A stretch of 64,000 nucleotides of DNA from Thalassobacterium maritimum (GCF_031127805.1 NZ_JARXHW010000001.1:62001-126000); one strand, 5' to 3'. Shown: positions 1 to 9,787, counted from the stretch's first letter. The notes: generated by a model from the letters alone, not told the origin. Numbers and translations: made by a program.

Positions 1-1540
1 TCAAATATCGATAAGAACTATCCCCCACCTCGCGCGGGCGTGGAGGCACCCCATCGACATACCTGCCCATAACAAATGATGTCGACCAAATCGATTCACC
101 GGGCGCAGAGAGATCAACAGTACCAGTTCCGAAATTCGAGAACGTGGATAACTCCCCGTCACGTCGGTGAGACGCAACCGATACGATATTATTCAAATCA
201 TAGCAGGCAGGGAACTGTGGCTGATAATCATTATTTCCGGAGTTATTTCCCGCCGATGCCACAAAAATGACACCATTCGCGTATGCGTATGCGAGCGCAG
301 TTTGCATCGCCGCGCTCTCACCTCCACCACCAAAGCTGCCGTTTATAATATCCGCTCCCATGTTGACGGCATAATAGACACCGCTAATCGCGCCTGAAGT
401 CGTCCCACGTCCATTCTCGCCCAGAAACTTCAGCGCCATCAACTGCACATCCCATGCAACACCGGTGACTCCAATACTATTATTGCCGACCGCGCCCACC
501 GTGCCTGCGACATGCGTCCCATGCCCATTATCATCATCTGGGCTCTTCGATGGATTTATAAAATTCGCTCCATGAATATCATCAATCCACCCGTTGCCAT
601 CGTTATCAATGCCGTCACCAGCGATCTCCGCTGAATTCACCCACATATTAGCCGCGAGGTCCTCATGAAATGTCAAAATACCAGTGTCTAAAATCGCGAC
701 AACGACCTCCGCGGCCGAGGTCCGACGCTCCCAAGCCTCTCTCGCATCGATATCGTAGTTGGAATAATGATTAAGGCCCCACAAAGTATCATGCTCATAC
801 GCAGGATCATTCGCGGCTAACTGTCCTAATTTCAAATAGTCAGGCTCCACCGATGCAACCACATGTGTCATCGTCGCAATTTCGCGTTGCGCCTCAGTAA
901 GCGCCTCTTCACTCACCAGCGGATCAAAGGCTGCGAGCAAAAAAGGACTCGTAGCGGGAGTGTCCCGAACCTCATACCCCGCAGCAAGAATAGCTTGCCG
1001 CAATTGCTCTTTGCTCGTGCCAGCCTCAGGCATCACGATTAAATGGTCCGCGACCATCGAACGAACAGATTGCACTGCATCAGCAGCGTCCTCAACTGGC
1101 GCCGGCACCACTTCTTCAGATCGAATTAGTGGATAATGAAAATCGGTTTCGTAGAGGCGAACAAACCTTCGAGGTCCGTGCGCGTCTTTGGGGATCTCCC
1201 AAGTCCGCAAAACCTGCGTCGTAGATGAGTCAAGAAAGCCCGGAATTCGACTCACTAGGGCCGAGCCTAGTCGCGCATCGTCATCCTGAACTTCGTCTCG
1301 CGATTCTGCTACAATCGTAGAGCCCAGAGTATGATCTAAGCGGGTCGAAGGAAGCGTATTAGTGACTGTGTTGCCAGAAGCACTCTGCAGGCGATCGTCA
1401 GCAGAAGCGATCACTTCGCCTTGAGATAAGGTGGAAACTATGGCTTGATGCTTTGTCTCTCCGCCCTGCTGGCTCAGGAACAAGAATAGTAATACAGCGG
1501 AGGCACAAATAAATGTATAAAATTTATTAAATTTTCCCAT
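1..1540 (-). CDS. S8 family subtilisin-like serine peptidase, C-terminus cut by window edge
   Basis: Secreted or membrane-tethered serine endopeptidase. The frame is open from the ATG at 1540 to the window edge, giving about 513 residues. The N-terminus (MGKFNKFYTFICASAVLLFLFLSQQ, first 20 residues hydrophobic) is a signal peptide or anchor. About 250 residues of prodomain-like sequence follow. The catalytic core then begins: Asp about 285 in VVVAILDTGI, a Ca-binding-like stretch GIDNDGNGWIDD, His about 340 in NGHGTHVAGTVGA, and the oxyanion-region stretch FVASAGNNSGNN. The catalytic Ser (GTSMAAPH type motif) must lie just past the window edge, so activity cannot be confirmed. Upstream sequence shows no strong ribosome site. 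No co-directional neighbour is close; the next gene is 386 bp away. Family call is secure; substrate unknown. Confidence 0.9.
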   Translation of the reverse strand, partial: MGKFNKFYTFICASAVLLFLFLSQQGGETKHQAIVSTLSQGEVIASADDRLQSASGNTVTNTLPSTRLDHTLGSTIVAESRDEVQDDDARLGSALVSRIPGFLDSSTTQVLRTWEIPKDAHGPRRFVRLYETDFHYPLIRSEEVVPAPVEDAADAVQSVRSMVADHLIVMPEAGTSKEQLRQAILAAGYEVRDTPATSPFLLAAFDPLVSEEALTEAQREIATMTHVVASVEPDYLKLGQLAANDPAYEHDTLWGLNHYSNYDIDAREAWERRTSAAEVVVAILDTGILTFHEDLAANMWVNSAEIAGDGIDNDGNGWIDDIHGANFINPSKSPDDDNGHGTHVAGTVGAVGNNSIGVTGVAWDVQLMALKFLGENGRGTTSGAISGVYYAVNMGADIINGSFGGGGESAAMQTALAYAYANGVIFVASAGNNSGNNDYQPQFPACYDLNNIVSVASHRRDGELSTFSNFGTGTVDLSAPGESIWSTSFVMGRYVDGVPPRPREVGDSSYRYL

Positions 1541-1926
1541 CGGGAAAATGATAATTACCAAAATTCAATCCCTGCAACAGATAAACTTCGAAAAACACAG
1601 TTAGCATAACGCTCGATTCAACGAAATAGATTGATTGCAGTATAAGTTCCACACGTTGTGGCGCCTGCACATGTTGCATAAACAATGAAGCAGTCGAATG
1701 GTGCCTGCTTTCGAGGGCGTCAAGCGCAAGCCGCCGTCACCACGACTCACACGATTCATACCCGAGAAGCTGAAAGCCCACCGATCCACAGCAGCTCTCA
1801 TGACGCGGGCGGGCGCCCAAAGGCATAAAAAACAAGTCGCACCCCTACATCAATGATGCCGCCGCACTCAACATAATACGCAGCGCGATCGCTCCGGCAC
1901 TCGGCGGGCGTCACAAGTAACGCCCC
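1541..1926. other. Intergenic region with one copy of a dispersed repeat
   Basis: A 386-bp non-coding stretch between the protease start and the end of the oxidoreductase gene. No credible gene is seen in it; short open frames have no recognisable protein character. It holds one copy of the repeat described at 1805-1848. The protease promoter must lie here but no convincing -35/-10 pair could be chosen. Confidence 0.5.
1805..1848 (-). repeat. Dispersed ~44-bp repeat, copy A
   Basis: This copy matches the element at 3670-3712 at about 40 of 44 positions, including the shared run GGCATAAAAAACAAGTCGC. Both copies lie downstream of minus-strand genes in the same orientation. A GC-rich end (GCGGGCG..) faces one side and a short pyrimidine run ending in CCCCTAC the other. 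It looks like a dispersed intergenic element; no coding role is visible. Confidence 0.6.
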
Positions 1927-3384
1927 CTACGCCTTCGCCTGCTCGTAGAGCCACTTGTCCATCTTGTTGGCGGTGATGACACCGTAATTCATGGTGCCGA
2001 GCCAGCCGGACATGATGATGCCGACGGAGCCGGCGTGGTAGAGGCCTTGGATTTGATCGGAAAGTTCCATCGAGACCTTGAGGCCTTCGAATTTGGTGCC
2101 GAAGGAGGTGCCTTGCATGGACTTGGTGTAATAGTTCACCGTGCGTGGGGTGGCGGCTTCGATGTGGTCGATCTTGTCGCGCACGCCGGGGATGAAAGTT
2201 TCCAAGCTGCTGACGCACTCTTCACACATGCGGGCCTTTTCGGCTTCGTATTGTTCGTCGGTTAAATCGTTCCACTCGTCCCAGCGGGCGTTTAAGGACG
2301 CGACCACGGTGTAGCGTGGCTCCTTGAGGTGTGGGCGGGTTTCCGGATAATAAACGGAAAAGGTGTGGCTGCTAGTGTGGATCGATGTGAGCTCATCGAT
2401 GGTGTATTCGGGGGCTTTGGAAGTAAAGACGAGGTCGCCAATGTTCGGGATGGTCTCGCCCTTCTTGATGCCCATGTAAACTTGGCAGGAACTGGTGTTG
2501 TTACGCACCGCCTTGGCCTCGGCCACAAACTCGGAGCTGAATTTATCTTCGCCCACCAGATACTCGATGGTGTTGCGCACGTTGGCGTTGGAGAGCACGG
2601 CCTTGCACTTGACGGTACGGATCGGGAATTCTTCGCTGCCGGAGTTTTGACTGCGCACGCGCACGCCGACGACTTTGCCGTCTTCCACATCCACGCCTTC
2701 GACCAGTGCATTCTTGCGCACCTCGCAGCCGTTTTTCTCCAGCTCGGCGACCATCTTTTTGATCAAAGTATCGGTGCCGCCTTGGAAAGTGAACACACCC
2801 TTGCTCATGAAATTGGAGAATACGATCCCGTACGTAATGGCAGGGTCGTCGATATGCGAGCCGTTGGCGTAGGAGATAGGCTCCATTAGCAAGCGATGCA
2901 CATCGCTGCGGCCGGGGAAGAACTCTTCGAACATTTCACCCGTCGTCTGGGTGTTGTCGTCGTAGAAATTCATCTGGCGCAGGTGGGTGTAGAAGGCTTC
3001 CACCTTCTCGCGGTCGACTTTGAAGTCGTTGACCAAAATATTGGTAAAGTCTTCGCGATCGAAGGAGGTCCACACATCCATCTGCGGATTAATGAAACGA
3101 ACATCTTTGAGCTGGTGGATAGAATCGGCGATCTCCTTGGTCCAATATTTGCGACAGCTCTTGACCATGCCATGCGGGAAGCCGTGCAAGGAGATATCGA
3201 AGATGTGTCCACCGGGACGCTTAAACCAAGTCGCGAGCCCACCGAACTGGTAGTGGTGTTCGAGCAAGAGGACCTTGTGACCGTTCTTCGCCAAGTAGTT
3301 CGCCCCGGTGAGTCCACCCAAGCCGGAGCCGATGACGACGACGTCATATTCTTCTTTAATGCCTTTGAGCCAATCCTTTGCCAT
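1927..3384 (-). CDS. CrtI/CrtISO-like NAD(P)/FAD-dependent oxidoreductase
   Basis: Flavoprotein of the phytoene desaturase / carotene isomerase / retinol saturase superfamily, 485 aa, the usual family length. The N-terminus has the Rossmann FAD-binding motif VVIGSGLGGLTGANYLAKNG (about residues 15-34), followed by the acidic end of beta-2 (LLLEHH) and FGGLATWFKR. The C-terminus has the second flavin-contact segment, GLYHAGSVGIIMSGWLGTM. The substrate cannot be told from sequence: carotenoid, other polyene or retinoid-like substrates are all possible. No other carotenoid genes are nearby, so a pigment role is only a guess. The start ATG at 3384 follows a heptamer repeat array (3401-3435). It is separated from the metal-efflux operon by 330 bp and a repeat, so it is probably its own unit. 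Confidence 0.8.
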   Translation of the reverse strand: MAKDWLKGIKEEYDVVVIGSGLGGLTGANYLAKNGHKVLLLEHHYQFGGLATWFKRPGGHIFDISLHGFPHGMVKSCRKYWTKEIADSIHQLKDVRFINPQMDVWTSFDREDFTNILVNDFKVDREKVEAFYTHLRQMNFYDDNTQTTGEMFEEFFPGRSDVHRLLMEPISYANGSHIDDPAITYGIVFSNFMSKGVFTFQGGTDTLIKKMVAELEKNGCEVRKNALVEGVDVEDGKVVGVRVRSQNSGSEEFPIRTVKCKAVLSNANVRNTIEYLVGEDKFSSEFVAEAKAVRNNTSSCQVYMGIKKGETIPNIGDLVFTSKAPEYTIDELTSIHTSSHTFSVYYPETRPHLKEPRYTVVASLNARWDEWNDLTDEQYEAEKARMCEECVSSLETFIPGVRDKIDHIEAATPRTVNYYTKSMQGTSFGTKFEGLKVSMELSDQIQGLYHAGSVGIIMSGWLGTMNYGVITANKMDKWLYEQAKA

Positions 3385-3400
3385 AATATTTCAGTTTGTA

Positions 3401-3435
3401 ATCAGAAAATAGAGGTCAGAAGACAGAAGGCTAAA
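3401..3435. repeat. Degenerate 7-bp tandem array H1
   Basis: Five heptamers in register: ATCAGAA, AATAGAG, GTCAGAA, GACAGAA, GGCTAAA. The array lies 16 bp upstream of the start codon of the minus-strand oxidoreductase gene. It resembles the other heptamer arrays in this window in period but not in sequence. Confidence 0.5.
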
Positions 3436-3669
3436 TCGACGAACCCGCAAGGTGAAAAATCCGAGGCTGCAGGTATGATAGGGTTGGAGTCCCGCATTTA
3501 TGCGGTTTATTGCAACGAATGCCGCCTAAAGGCGGGACTGCAACCTGCTCAGATAGCCACCGGTCGGAAACGGAGCCGATACGTCTCGCCTTGGGGCACT
3601 TCAATTCCAAGGTGAGCTGCATCGAGCGAAGTAACATGCGCCCGACTATCAACCAGCGGCTATCACGAA

Positions 3670-3712
3670 GCGGGCGTGCACCCAAGGGCATAAAAAACAA
3701 GTCGCCCCCTAC
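3670..3712 (-). repeat. Dispersed ~44-bp repeat, copy B
   Basis: Second copy of the element at 1805-1848, with three substitutions and one indel in about 44 bp. It ends 3 bp from the stop codon of the minus-strand gene at 3716, so it would form the start of that gene's 3' untranslated region. The rest of the 3436-3669 gap shows no gene. Confidence 0.6.
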
Positions 3713-3715
3713 GTT

Positions 3716-4159
3716 TTAATGCCCGCAAATGCAGGCGTATTCCTCTAGCTGGCAGCCGCCGCAGACGTGTTGGTTCAGATAGAACTTCTCACGCACGGTT
3801 TTAGCCTCGGGAGATGGCTTGATCGAGAGCACGATCGGCATGCGAGGCTGATCCGCGAGGGGCTCAACGGAACGCAACACGTCGCCGACGCGCTCGAAGC
3901 TATATTTCACGGGTGCGGAACGATCCCCGCCGATGAGACTCACCGTTTGTTGCTCGGGCGCAATCGCCTCACCCTCCGCGTTCAGGAAAGTGATTTGCGC
4001 GTAGCGCTCGGGGGTGAGAAAGAACTCCGCATGGGGCTCAACTTGCTCGACGACGCGTCCGCCATTGGGACCGGCGGATTCGGCTGCCTGCGCAAGCGAT
4101 GCGGCGCTAAGCAGGCTGAGGCTGACTAGGAGGGCGGTGATGTATTGTTTGATTTTCAT
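3716..4159 (-). CDS. Small exported Cys-rich protein of the metal-efflux operon
   Basis: 147 aa using the ATG at 4159. A longer frame from a TTG at 4192 would bury the signal peptide, so it was not used. The N-terminus MKIKQYITALLVSLSLLSAA..LAQA is a clear Sec signal peptide. The mature part has GPNGGRVVEQVEPHAEFF, a pattern seen in small periplasmic proteins of metal-efflux loci, and ends in a Cys/His cluster (CGGCQLEEYACICGH) with four Cys and one His that could bind metal. It follows the RND pump by 46 bp and is probably the last gene of that operon. A periplasmic metal-binding accessory is inferred; no named family is recognised. Confidence 0.65.
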   Translation of the reverse strand: MKIKQYITALLVSLSLLSAASLAQAAESAGPNGGRVVEQVEPHAEFFLTPERYAQITFLNAEGEAIAPEQQTVSLIGGDRSAPVKYSFERVGDVLRSVEPLADQPRMPIVLSIKPSPEAKTVREKFYLNQHVCGGCQLEEYACICGH

Positions 4160-4205
4160 AATATTTGATTGGTTGCTTGGATTGGGTGACAAATACCTCG
4201 CGCCA

Positions 4206-7200
4206 CTACTCAGAAGCAGCGGATTCGAGGCGGATGGATTTCTCTGCCGACTGGCGACAGAAAGTGTAGAAAATGGCGGGCGTCACTGCGAGGCCGAGCA
4301 GCGTGGAGCTGATCAGGCCCCCGACGATGACAATCGCCACGGGATTGAGAATTTCTTTGCCGGCCTCATCGGCGGCCAGCAGCAGCGGCACCAAGGCGAG
4401 TCCGGCGGAGATAGCGGTCATCAGAATCGGCACCAGGCGCTCTTGGGTGCCACGAATCACCATGGCCTTGGAAAAGGCTTCGGCCTCGTGGCGCATCAGA
4501 TGCAAATAGTGCGAGAGCAACATGATGTTATTGCGCGCAGCGATCCCGGTGACGGCGATGAAACCGACTAAGGTGGCGATGCTGATATTGTTGAGCGTCA
4601 GGCTGGTATAGAAGATCCCACCGACCAAAGAGATCGGAATGATGGTGAGCACCACCACGACAAAGCTAAATGTTTTAAAGTAGCTATAGAGTAGGAACAC
4701 GATCAGCAGCAGGATCAGCGAACACATGATCAGAATGGTGCGACGCGCCTCTTGCTGCGCTTGATACTCGCCCTCGAAGGAGACGGTGTATCCGAGCGGC
4801 AACTTCAGCTGTGTCGCCACAGCCTCTTGCAACGCTTCCACCACCTGATTGAGATCGCTCACAGTGGGGTTGATCGAAACCACAAAGCGGCGCAGTGTAT
4901 TTTCGCGCAAAATGGTATTGGGCCCCTTGGCCTGGCGGATGTCGGCCACCGAACTGAGCGGCACGCGCTGCCCGCTCTGGGTATCGATATAGAGATTCGC
5001 CAAGCGCTCGGGCGACTCACGCCACTGTGCCGGCAGTCGCACCACCAGATCGTACACACGCTGGCCTTCGTAGACTTCGCCCACCACTTCGCCGCCCATC
5101 AATGCGGCCAGTTGCGTATTTAACTCACCGGGCGTGATGCCGTAGGCGAGTGCCCGGTCGCGGTTCACCTCGATGCGCAGTTGCGGGATCAATGCTTGCT
5201 GCTCGGCGCGTGCCTCTTCCAGGCCGGGAATGGCGCGGGCGATCTCGGTGACCTCGTTGCCCAGACGTCGTAACTCGGCGAGGTCAGGCCCGTAGATTTT
5301 AACCGCAACCTTGGCCGACACCCCACTCAACATGTGTCCGATGCGATCGGCCAAGGGCGTGCTGAGCGCGCTAAAGGTACCGGGTATGGTGCGCATGACA
5401 TCGCGGATTTCCGCCAGAACTTCGTCGCGACTGCGGGCACTCTCGTCAGTAAACTCGACGTCAAACTCCACGGTCGACACTGGCACTACGTGGTCGCCCC
5501 GCTCGGCACGGCCGACGCGATAGCCCACGGTTTCGACTTCGGGTATTTGCAGCAATAAATTCTGCGCGGTTTCGGAGAGTTCGGTGGTATGCTTCAGCGA
5601 GGTGCCGGGCGCGGTGGTGGTGGCAATCAAGGCCGTGGGCTCACGAAAGGCGGGCAAGAAGTTGCCCCCCATACGAATCACCGCACCATAACCGACAAAC
5701 AAGAGCACCCCTGTCAGCGCCAGCACTAACAAAGGTTGCGAGAGCGAAAGACGCAACCAGGTCGCGCCATAGCAACGTTTCAAGCTGCGCACCACAAACC
5801 CATCGCGGTGCACATTGCCCGCTGCGGGGTTGAGCAACAGCGAGCACAGCACCGGAATCACGGTCAACGAGACTAGGAACGAAGCGGCCATGCTGACAAT
5901 GGTCGCAATCGCGATCGGAGAGAACAAGCGCCCTTCCACCCCACTCAACGCGAGCAGCGGCAAGAAGACTAAGATGATCAACACCGTGGCATATAAAATG
6001 GAGGAACGCACCTCGGCGGAGGCCCGCGCGATGACTTCGAGCCGCGACTGCGGCTGCGCCAAGGCGGCGTTTTCCCGCAGGCGCCGATACACATTTTCCA
6101 CGTCCACGATGGCATCGTCCACCACCATACCGATGGCCACGGCGAGGCCCCCCAGGGTCATCGAGTTCACACTCAAATCAAAGGCGGCAAAGACCAAAAT
6201 GGTCGCAGCAAGCGATAGCGGGATCGCGGTCAAAGTGATCAGAGTGATCCGTATATTAAACAAAAATATAAATAGGATCAAAGCCACCATGATGGCTCCG
6301 TCCAGCAGGGCTTCTTTCAAATTACCGACGGAAAGGTTGATAAAATCGGCTTGGCGATAGAGCGTTACAATTTCAACCCCTGCGGGCAGTGCGGTTTTCA
6401 ATTCTTCCAGCGCGGACTCGACGTGACCGGTGAGTGCGATGGTATCGAAGCCGGGCGACTTGGTCACACTAAGAATCACGCCCGGGTAACCGGTGACCGA
6501 CTCGCCGTTGGAGATCGTCTTCGAGCCCATACCGGCATCCCCGCGCATCGGCTGAATATCCCAAGTCAATTCCGCGACGTCACCGAGCCGCACGGGACGG
6601 TCGTCCTCGTAGGTCACCACCGTGTTAGCGATGTCCGAGAGTTCGGTCGTCATCGCAAGGTTGCGCACCATGATCTCTTGCGCAGACTCCGTGAGAAAGC
6701 CGCCGGTGGTGTTTTTGACCGAGTTGGCCGCCGCCGCATGAATCTGCTCAAAGTTGACATCGTGTGCGCGCATGCGATCCGGATCGGGCTGCACTTGTAT
6801 TTGCTTTACGCCACCGCCCATCGAGAGCACTTCGGCGATGCCGGAAATGGATTGCAGGCGTCGCCCCACGGTCCAATCCGCCAGCGTGCGCAAGTCACGC
6901 GGCGCAATCTCGCCAGTCGGATCGGCGATGCCCACCAGGAGAATGTTGCCCATCAAAGAAGCCACCGGCGTCATGTATGGGTTCACACCTTCAGGGATCG
7001 ATTCGTCGGCACCGGCCAATCGTTCCTGCACGAATTGACGCGCTTGATAGATGTCGGTGCCCCAATCGAATTCCACAAAGATCAGCGACAGGCCCACATC
7101 GTTGACGGAGCGTATGCGCGACACCCCCGTCGCCCCCATCAAGGAATTCTCCAAAGGGATCGAAATCAGCGTCTCCACCTCTTCCGGCGCAAAGCCAGGC

Positions 7201-7358
7201 GCTTCCGTCAAAATAGTCACAGTAGGCTTGGTCAAATCGGGCAACACCTCCACCGGCAACTCGGTCGCCGTCTTGGTGCCCAAGACCAGCACGATGACCG
7301 CGAGCAGGCAGATCAACAAACGCTGCGAGAGCGAAAAACGTATCAGTTGATTCAACAT
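4206..7358 (-). CDS. cusA: Heavy-metal RND efflux pump (CusA/CzcA family)
   Basis: Inner-membrane proton-driven pump of a tripartite metal exporter, 1050 aa, full length for the HME-RND family. The N-terminal helix (residues about 14-30) precedes the porter-domain start ELPVEVLPDLTKPTVTI. A second membrane block has the charged motif GMVVDDAIVDVENV (around residue 410) in the TM4 position, where CusA/CzcA carry the proton-relay acidic residues; here the usual DGA is DDA. The C-terminal half repeats the architecture with GFIAVTGIAARNNIMLL. Cu/Ag versus Zn/Co/Cd specificity cannot be fixed from this reading. It starts 1 bp after the adaptor gene ends, so translation is probably coupled. The symbol is given as the nearest family name only. 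Confidence 0.9.
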   Translation of the reverse strand: MLNQLIRFSLSQRLLICLLAVIVLVLGTKTATELPVEVLPDLTKPTVTILTEAPGFAPEEVETLISIPLENSLMGATGVSRIRSVNDVGLSLIFVEFDWGTDIYQARQFVQERLAGADESIPEGVNPYMTPVASLMGNILLVGIADPTGEIAPRDLRTLADWTVGRRLQSISGIAEVLSMGGGVKQIQVQPDPDRMRAHDVNFEQIHAAAANSVKNTTGGFLTESAQEIMVRNLAMTTELSDIANTVVTYEDDRPVRLGDVAELTWDIQPMRGDAGMGSKTISNGESVTGYPGVILSVTKSPGFDTIALTGHVESALEELKTALPAGVEIVTLYRQADFINLSVGNLKEALLDGAIMVALILFIFLFNIRITLITLTAIPLSLAATILVFAAFDLSVNSMTLGGLAVAIGMVVDDAIVDVENVYRRLRENAALAQPQSRLEVIARASAEVRSSILYATVLIILVFLPLLALSGVEGRLFSPIAIATIVSMAASFLVSLTVIPVLCSLLLNPAAGNVHRDGFVVRSLKRCYGATWLRLSLSQPLLVLALTGVLLFVGYGAVIRMGGNFLPAFREPTALIATTTAPGTSLKHTTELSETAQNLLLQIPEVETVGYRVGRAERGDHVVPVSTVEFDVEFTDESARSRDEVLAEIRDVMRTIPGTFSALSTPLADRIGHMLSGVSAKVAVKIYGPDLAELRRLGNEVTEIARAIPGLEEARAEQQALIPQLRIEVNRDRALAYGITPGELNTQLAALMGGEVVGEVYEGQRVYDLVVRLPAQWRESPERLANLYIDTQSGQRVPLSSVADIRQAKGPNTILRENTLRRFVVSINPTVSDLNQVVEALQEAVATQLKLPLGYTVSFEGEYQAQQEARRTILIMCSLILLLIVFLLYSYFKTFSFVVVVLTIIPISLVGGIFYTSLTLNNISIATLVGFIAVTGIAARNNIMLLSHYLHLMRHEAEAFSKAMVIRGTQERLVPILMTAISAGLALVPLLLAADEAGKEILNPVAIVIVGGLISSTLLGLAVTPAIFYTFCRQSAEKSIRLESAASE

Positions 7359-7359
7359 T

Positions 7360-8508
7360 TTAAGCCGCTCCCTCTGTTTTGCGCTGCAGCAAACGCTGCC
7401 ACAGAATAATCGATACGAGTGTAATCAGCGCAGCGTAAACCATGAGGAACTTACTGGTCTTGGCCGGCTCGGCATTCGGCACGTCTCCCCGTGCCGCCCG
7501 CGCCTCCGCCGCCTTGCGCGCACGGTCGGCATCGGTCATCTCGGAGCCGTCCTCATTGTGCTCATGCCCATGCGCCGCATCCAGTGCTTCCTTCAATGAG
7601 ATGCCCGCACCGCCGCCGGCAAACATCAGTGAATACGCTCCGCGCGTCACCACTTCGTCGCCGGGAAACAAGCCGGAAGTCACTTCAACATAACGGTCAT
7701 TACTTTCGCCCAAAATGACAGGTACCCGCACAAAGGCATTGTCCAAATCGAAGTCGGTTACAAACACCACGCGATTCGAAGGATCGCCCTGCACCGCCTC
7801 GCGCGGCACAGCGATCACATCCTCACGCTCTTGCAACACCACCGAAAACTCCGCCCGCATACCGGGGCGCAAGCGTCCCTCAGAATTGGGGATTTCAAAG
7901 ATGCCCTCCACCGTGCCCGACTCACGATCGGCATTCACTCCGAAACGCTTCAAGCGGCCCTCTATCATCATATCGCCCAAGGCAGGCACTCGAATGTGCG
8001 CCTTCGAGCCAACCGCGACACCCGCCGCTTCCTGTTCGGGGATGCGCGCCACCGCCCACATCACTGAACGATCGGAGATGTCCATTAACTCCGAATCCGG
8101 CTCGACCGGCTGCCCTAGACGTATGTGAGAAGTCACTACTAGCCCGTCTTGCGGCGCCAGCAAATCGATCGCGGGGGGCGGATCCCCTAACTGACGGGTC
8201 TCAATACGAGCGACCACCTCACCTTTTTTAACGTAGTCGCCCTCAAAGAAATGAATCGCCTTCACCCGCCCGGCGACCCGCGTGGACAGCACCGCACGAT
8301 GCGAGGGCAACTCCTCGATCCGCCCGATCGCAAAGACCGTGGTCGAAAAATTTCGATAGTCCGCCTCCTCGGTCAGGATGCGTAAATTCCGCACCCCGCT
8401 CTCATCCAGGATCACGGTATTGGCTGCGCGATTGGATGCCTGCAGCAGCGGAAAAAAAGAGATCAGTGCGCCCGCCCAGCAGGCCGCTTTTGTGTAAAAT
8501 GTATTCAT
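7360..8508 (-). CDS. cusB: RND efflux periplasmic adaptor (CusB/CzcB family)
   Basis: Membrane-fusion protein bridging the pump and the outer-membrane channel, 382 aa. An N-terminal signal/anchor segment is followed by the barrel-sandwich (lipoyl-like) core (SHRAVLSTRVAGRVKAIHFF, then VVARIETRQLG) and beta-barrel segments (PGMRAEFSVVLQERED). Near the C-terminus is a His/acid stretch, AAHGHEHNEDGSEM, likely to bind metal. Unusually, a predicted C-terminal membrane helix (MVYAALITLVSIILW) precedes a basic tail; classical CusB lacks this. It lies between the channel and pump genes with gaps of 4 and 1 bp, showing one transcript. Confidence 0.88.
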   Translation of the reverse strand: MNTFYTKAACWAGALISFFPLLQASNRAANTVILDESGVRNLRILTEEADYRNFSTTVFAIGRIEELPSHRAVLSTRVAGRVKAIHFFEGDYVKKGEVVARIETRQLGDPPPAIDLLAPQDGLVVTSHIRLGQPVEPDSELMDISDRSVMWAVARIPEQEAAGVAVGSKAHIRVPALGDMMIEGRLKRFGVNADRESGTVEGIFEIPNSEGRLRPGMRAEFSVVLQEREDVIAVPREAVQGDPSNRVVFVTDFDLDNAFVRVPVILGESNDRYVEVTSGLFPGDEVVTRGAYSLMFAGGGAGISLKEALDAAHGHEHNEDGSEMTDADRARKAAEARAARGDVPNAEPAKTSKFLMVYAALITLVSIILWQRLLQRKTEGAA

Positions 8509-8512
8509 TATA

Positions 8513-9787
8513 TTATAATCCGGCTAGCTCGACATCAGTGGCGGCAGACCAACGAATTTTAGATTTTTTAAGTTCACTCAGCACCTCGATTTGAGTGGAT
8601 TGAATTTTGAGCTGTTGCTCCTGACTTTGAAACAATTCGGGCAGACTAATCTGACCATTGGTGTAGGCCGTCTGCATGGCCGCGGCATTGCGGTCTAGCA
8701 CTGCCCGCAATTGCGTTTCATATTTCTCGGCCTGATGATATAGCTCACTGGCGAGCTCAGATTGTAGCTTTGCTTCAATTTGCAACTTCGAAGCGATCGA
8801 CTGTAGGCGCCACTGCATTTCATTGCGGGCCGCACGACTCGCCGCGATATTGCCCTGATTACGATCATGCAGCGGCAGCGGCACCGAGATCCCCAGTCCA
8901 AAAGAACGGCCACGCCCCAGCCCCTCGGGCGCATCCATACTGCGCTCCTCTTTATAAAAGATTTGAACAGCCACATCGGCCCACCGCTCAGCGCGTGCAC
9001 TGGCGATGCGGCCTTCCGCTAGTTCTAAAAGTAGTTGCCGCAAGCGATAGCTCGGATGTTGTTCCAATCGCGTTTGACTAAACTCTGGAAAACTCGGCGC
9101 CTGCGTCGGCATGGCTAGCGGAGTGCTAAGCTCAAACTCGTAGTCCGCCGGCATCCCCATCAACTCATTCAGCGCAGCGCGGTCTACAATCAATTGATGC
9201 TCCAAGTGATGCGCCTCTTGCTCGGTCACATACAAGGCCATCTGCAACTGGTCGACTTCCACCGTCGATGCCTCACCGGTCTGCACGCGCGACTCGATAA
9301 ACTTAAGGAAATTTCGATTCAGCTCAGTCAACTGCGAGCGCAGCGCCCACTCCGCCTGCGTGGTGGCCAGCGTCACCACCGCCAGTCGCACTTGCAACTT
9401 AAGCTCACGCATCTGCTCCTCGATCTCGGCGCGCGCGACTTCGATTTCTTTCTGAGCGAGTGCCCGCTCCAGCTTCAGGCGATTTGTAACCGGGAAGCGC
9501 TGCGTAAAGGCAAGTCCGAAGTTCTGCTCGCCCTCATCGTTAAAGGCCTGATCGCCCTGATAGCTCAAGCCCAGCTCCGGATTGCTCAGTCGGCCCGCTT
9601 GCAATAAGCGCCCCTCTGCCTGTGCCACCACGGCTTGTGCCGCCAGCAACAAGGGCTGGTTTTCCAGCGCCAATTGCACGGCTTGTTCCGAACTCAGCTG
9701 AACTTTTGATTGTGCGGACAGCTCTCCTGCCCCGATCAATAACGCAACGCAAAGCAACGCGCGCATAAAATAAAATTTTGAATACAT
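8513..9787 (-). CDS. cusC: TolC-family outer-membrane efflux protein (CusC/CzcC-like)
   Basis: Outer-membrane channel of the metal exporter, 424 aa from the ATG at 9787. That start follows an AGGA 6-7 bases upstream and places a signal peptide (MRALLCVALLIGAGELSA) at the N-terminus; a longer frame to 9880 lacks both. The sequence has the two-fold repeat of TolC proteins: long helices rich in Gln, Glu and Ala (ALENQPLLLAAQAVVAQAEG; then the second copy near SYRLRQLLLELAEGRIASAR) with short beta-barrel segments such as GLGISVPLPLHDRNQGNI. It lies 4 bp before the adaptor gene. Confidence 0.87.
   Translation of the reverse strand: MYSKFYFMRALLCVALLIGAGELSAQSKVQLSSEQAVQLALENQPLLLAAQAVVAQAEGRLLQAGRLSNPELGLSYQGDQAFNDEGEQNFGLAFTQRFPVTNRLKLERALAQKEIEVARAEIEEQMRELKLQVRLAVVTLATTQAEWALRSQLTELNRNFLKFIESRVQTGEASTVEVDQLQMALYVTEQEAHHLEHQLIVDRAALNELMGMPADYEFELSTPLAMPTQAPSFPEFSQTRLEQHPSYRLRQLLLELAEGRIASARAERWADVAVQIFYKEERSMDAPEGLGRGRSFGLGISVPLPLHDRNQGNIAASRAARNEMQWRLQSIASKLQIEAKLQSELASELYHQAEKYETQLRAVLDRNAAAMQTAYTNGQISLPELFQSQEQQLKIQSTQIEVLSELKKSKIRWSAATDVELAGL

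Noticed and set aside
5815..6360. 181-codon open frame antisense to the RND pump
   Set aside because: No start context and no protein family character.
6351..7409. 352-codon open frame antisense to the RND pump
   Set aside because: Arg/His-rich shadow frame; the pump on the other strand is clearly real.
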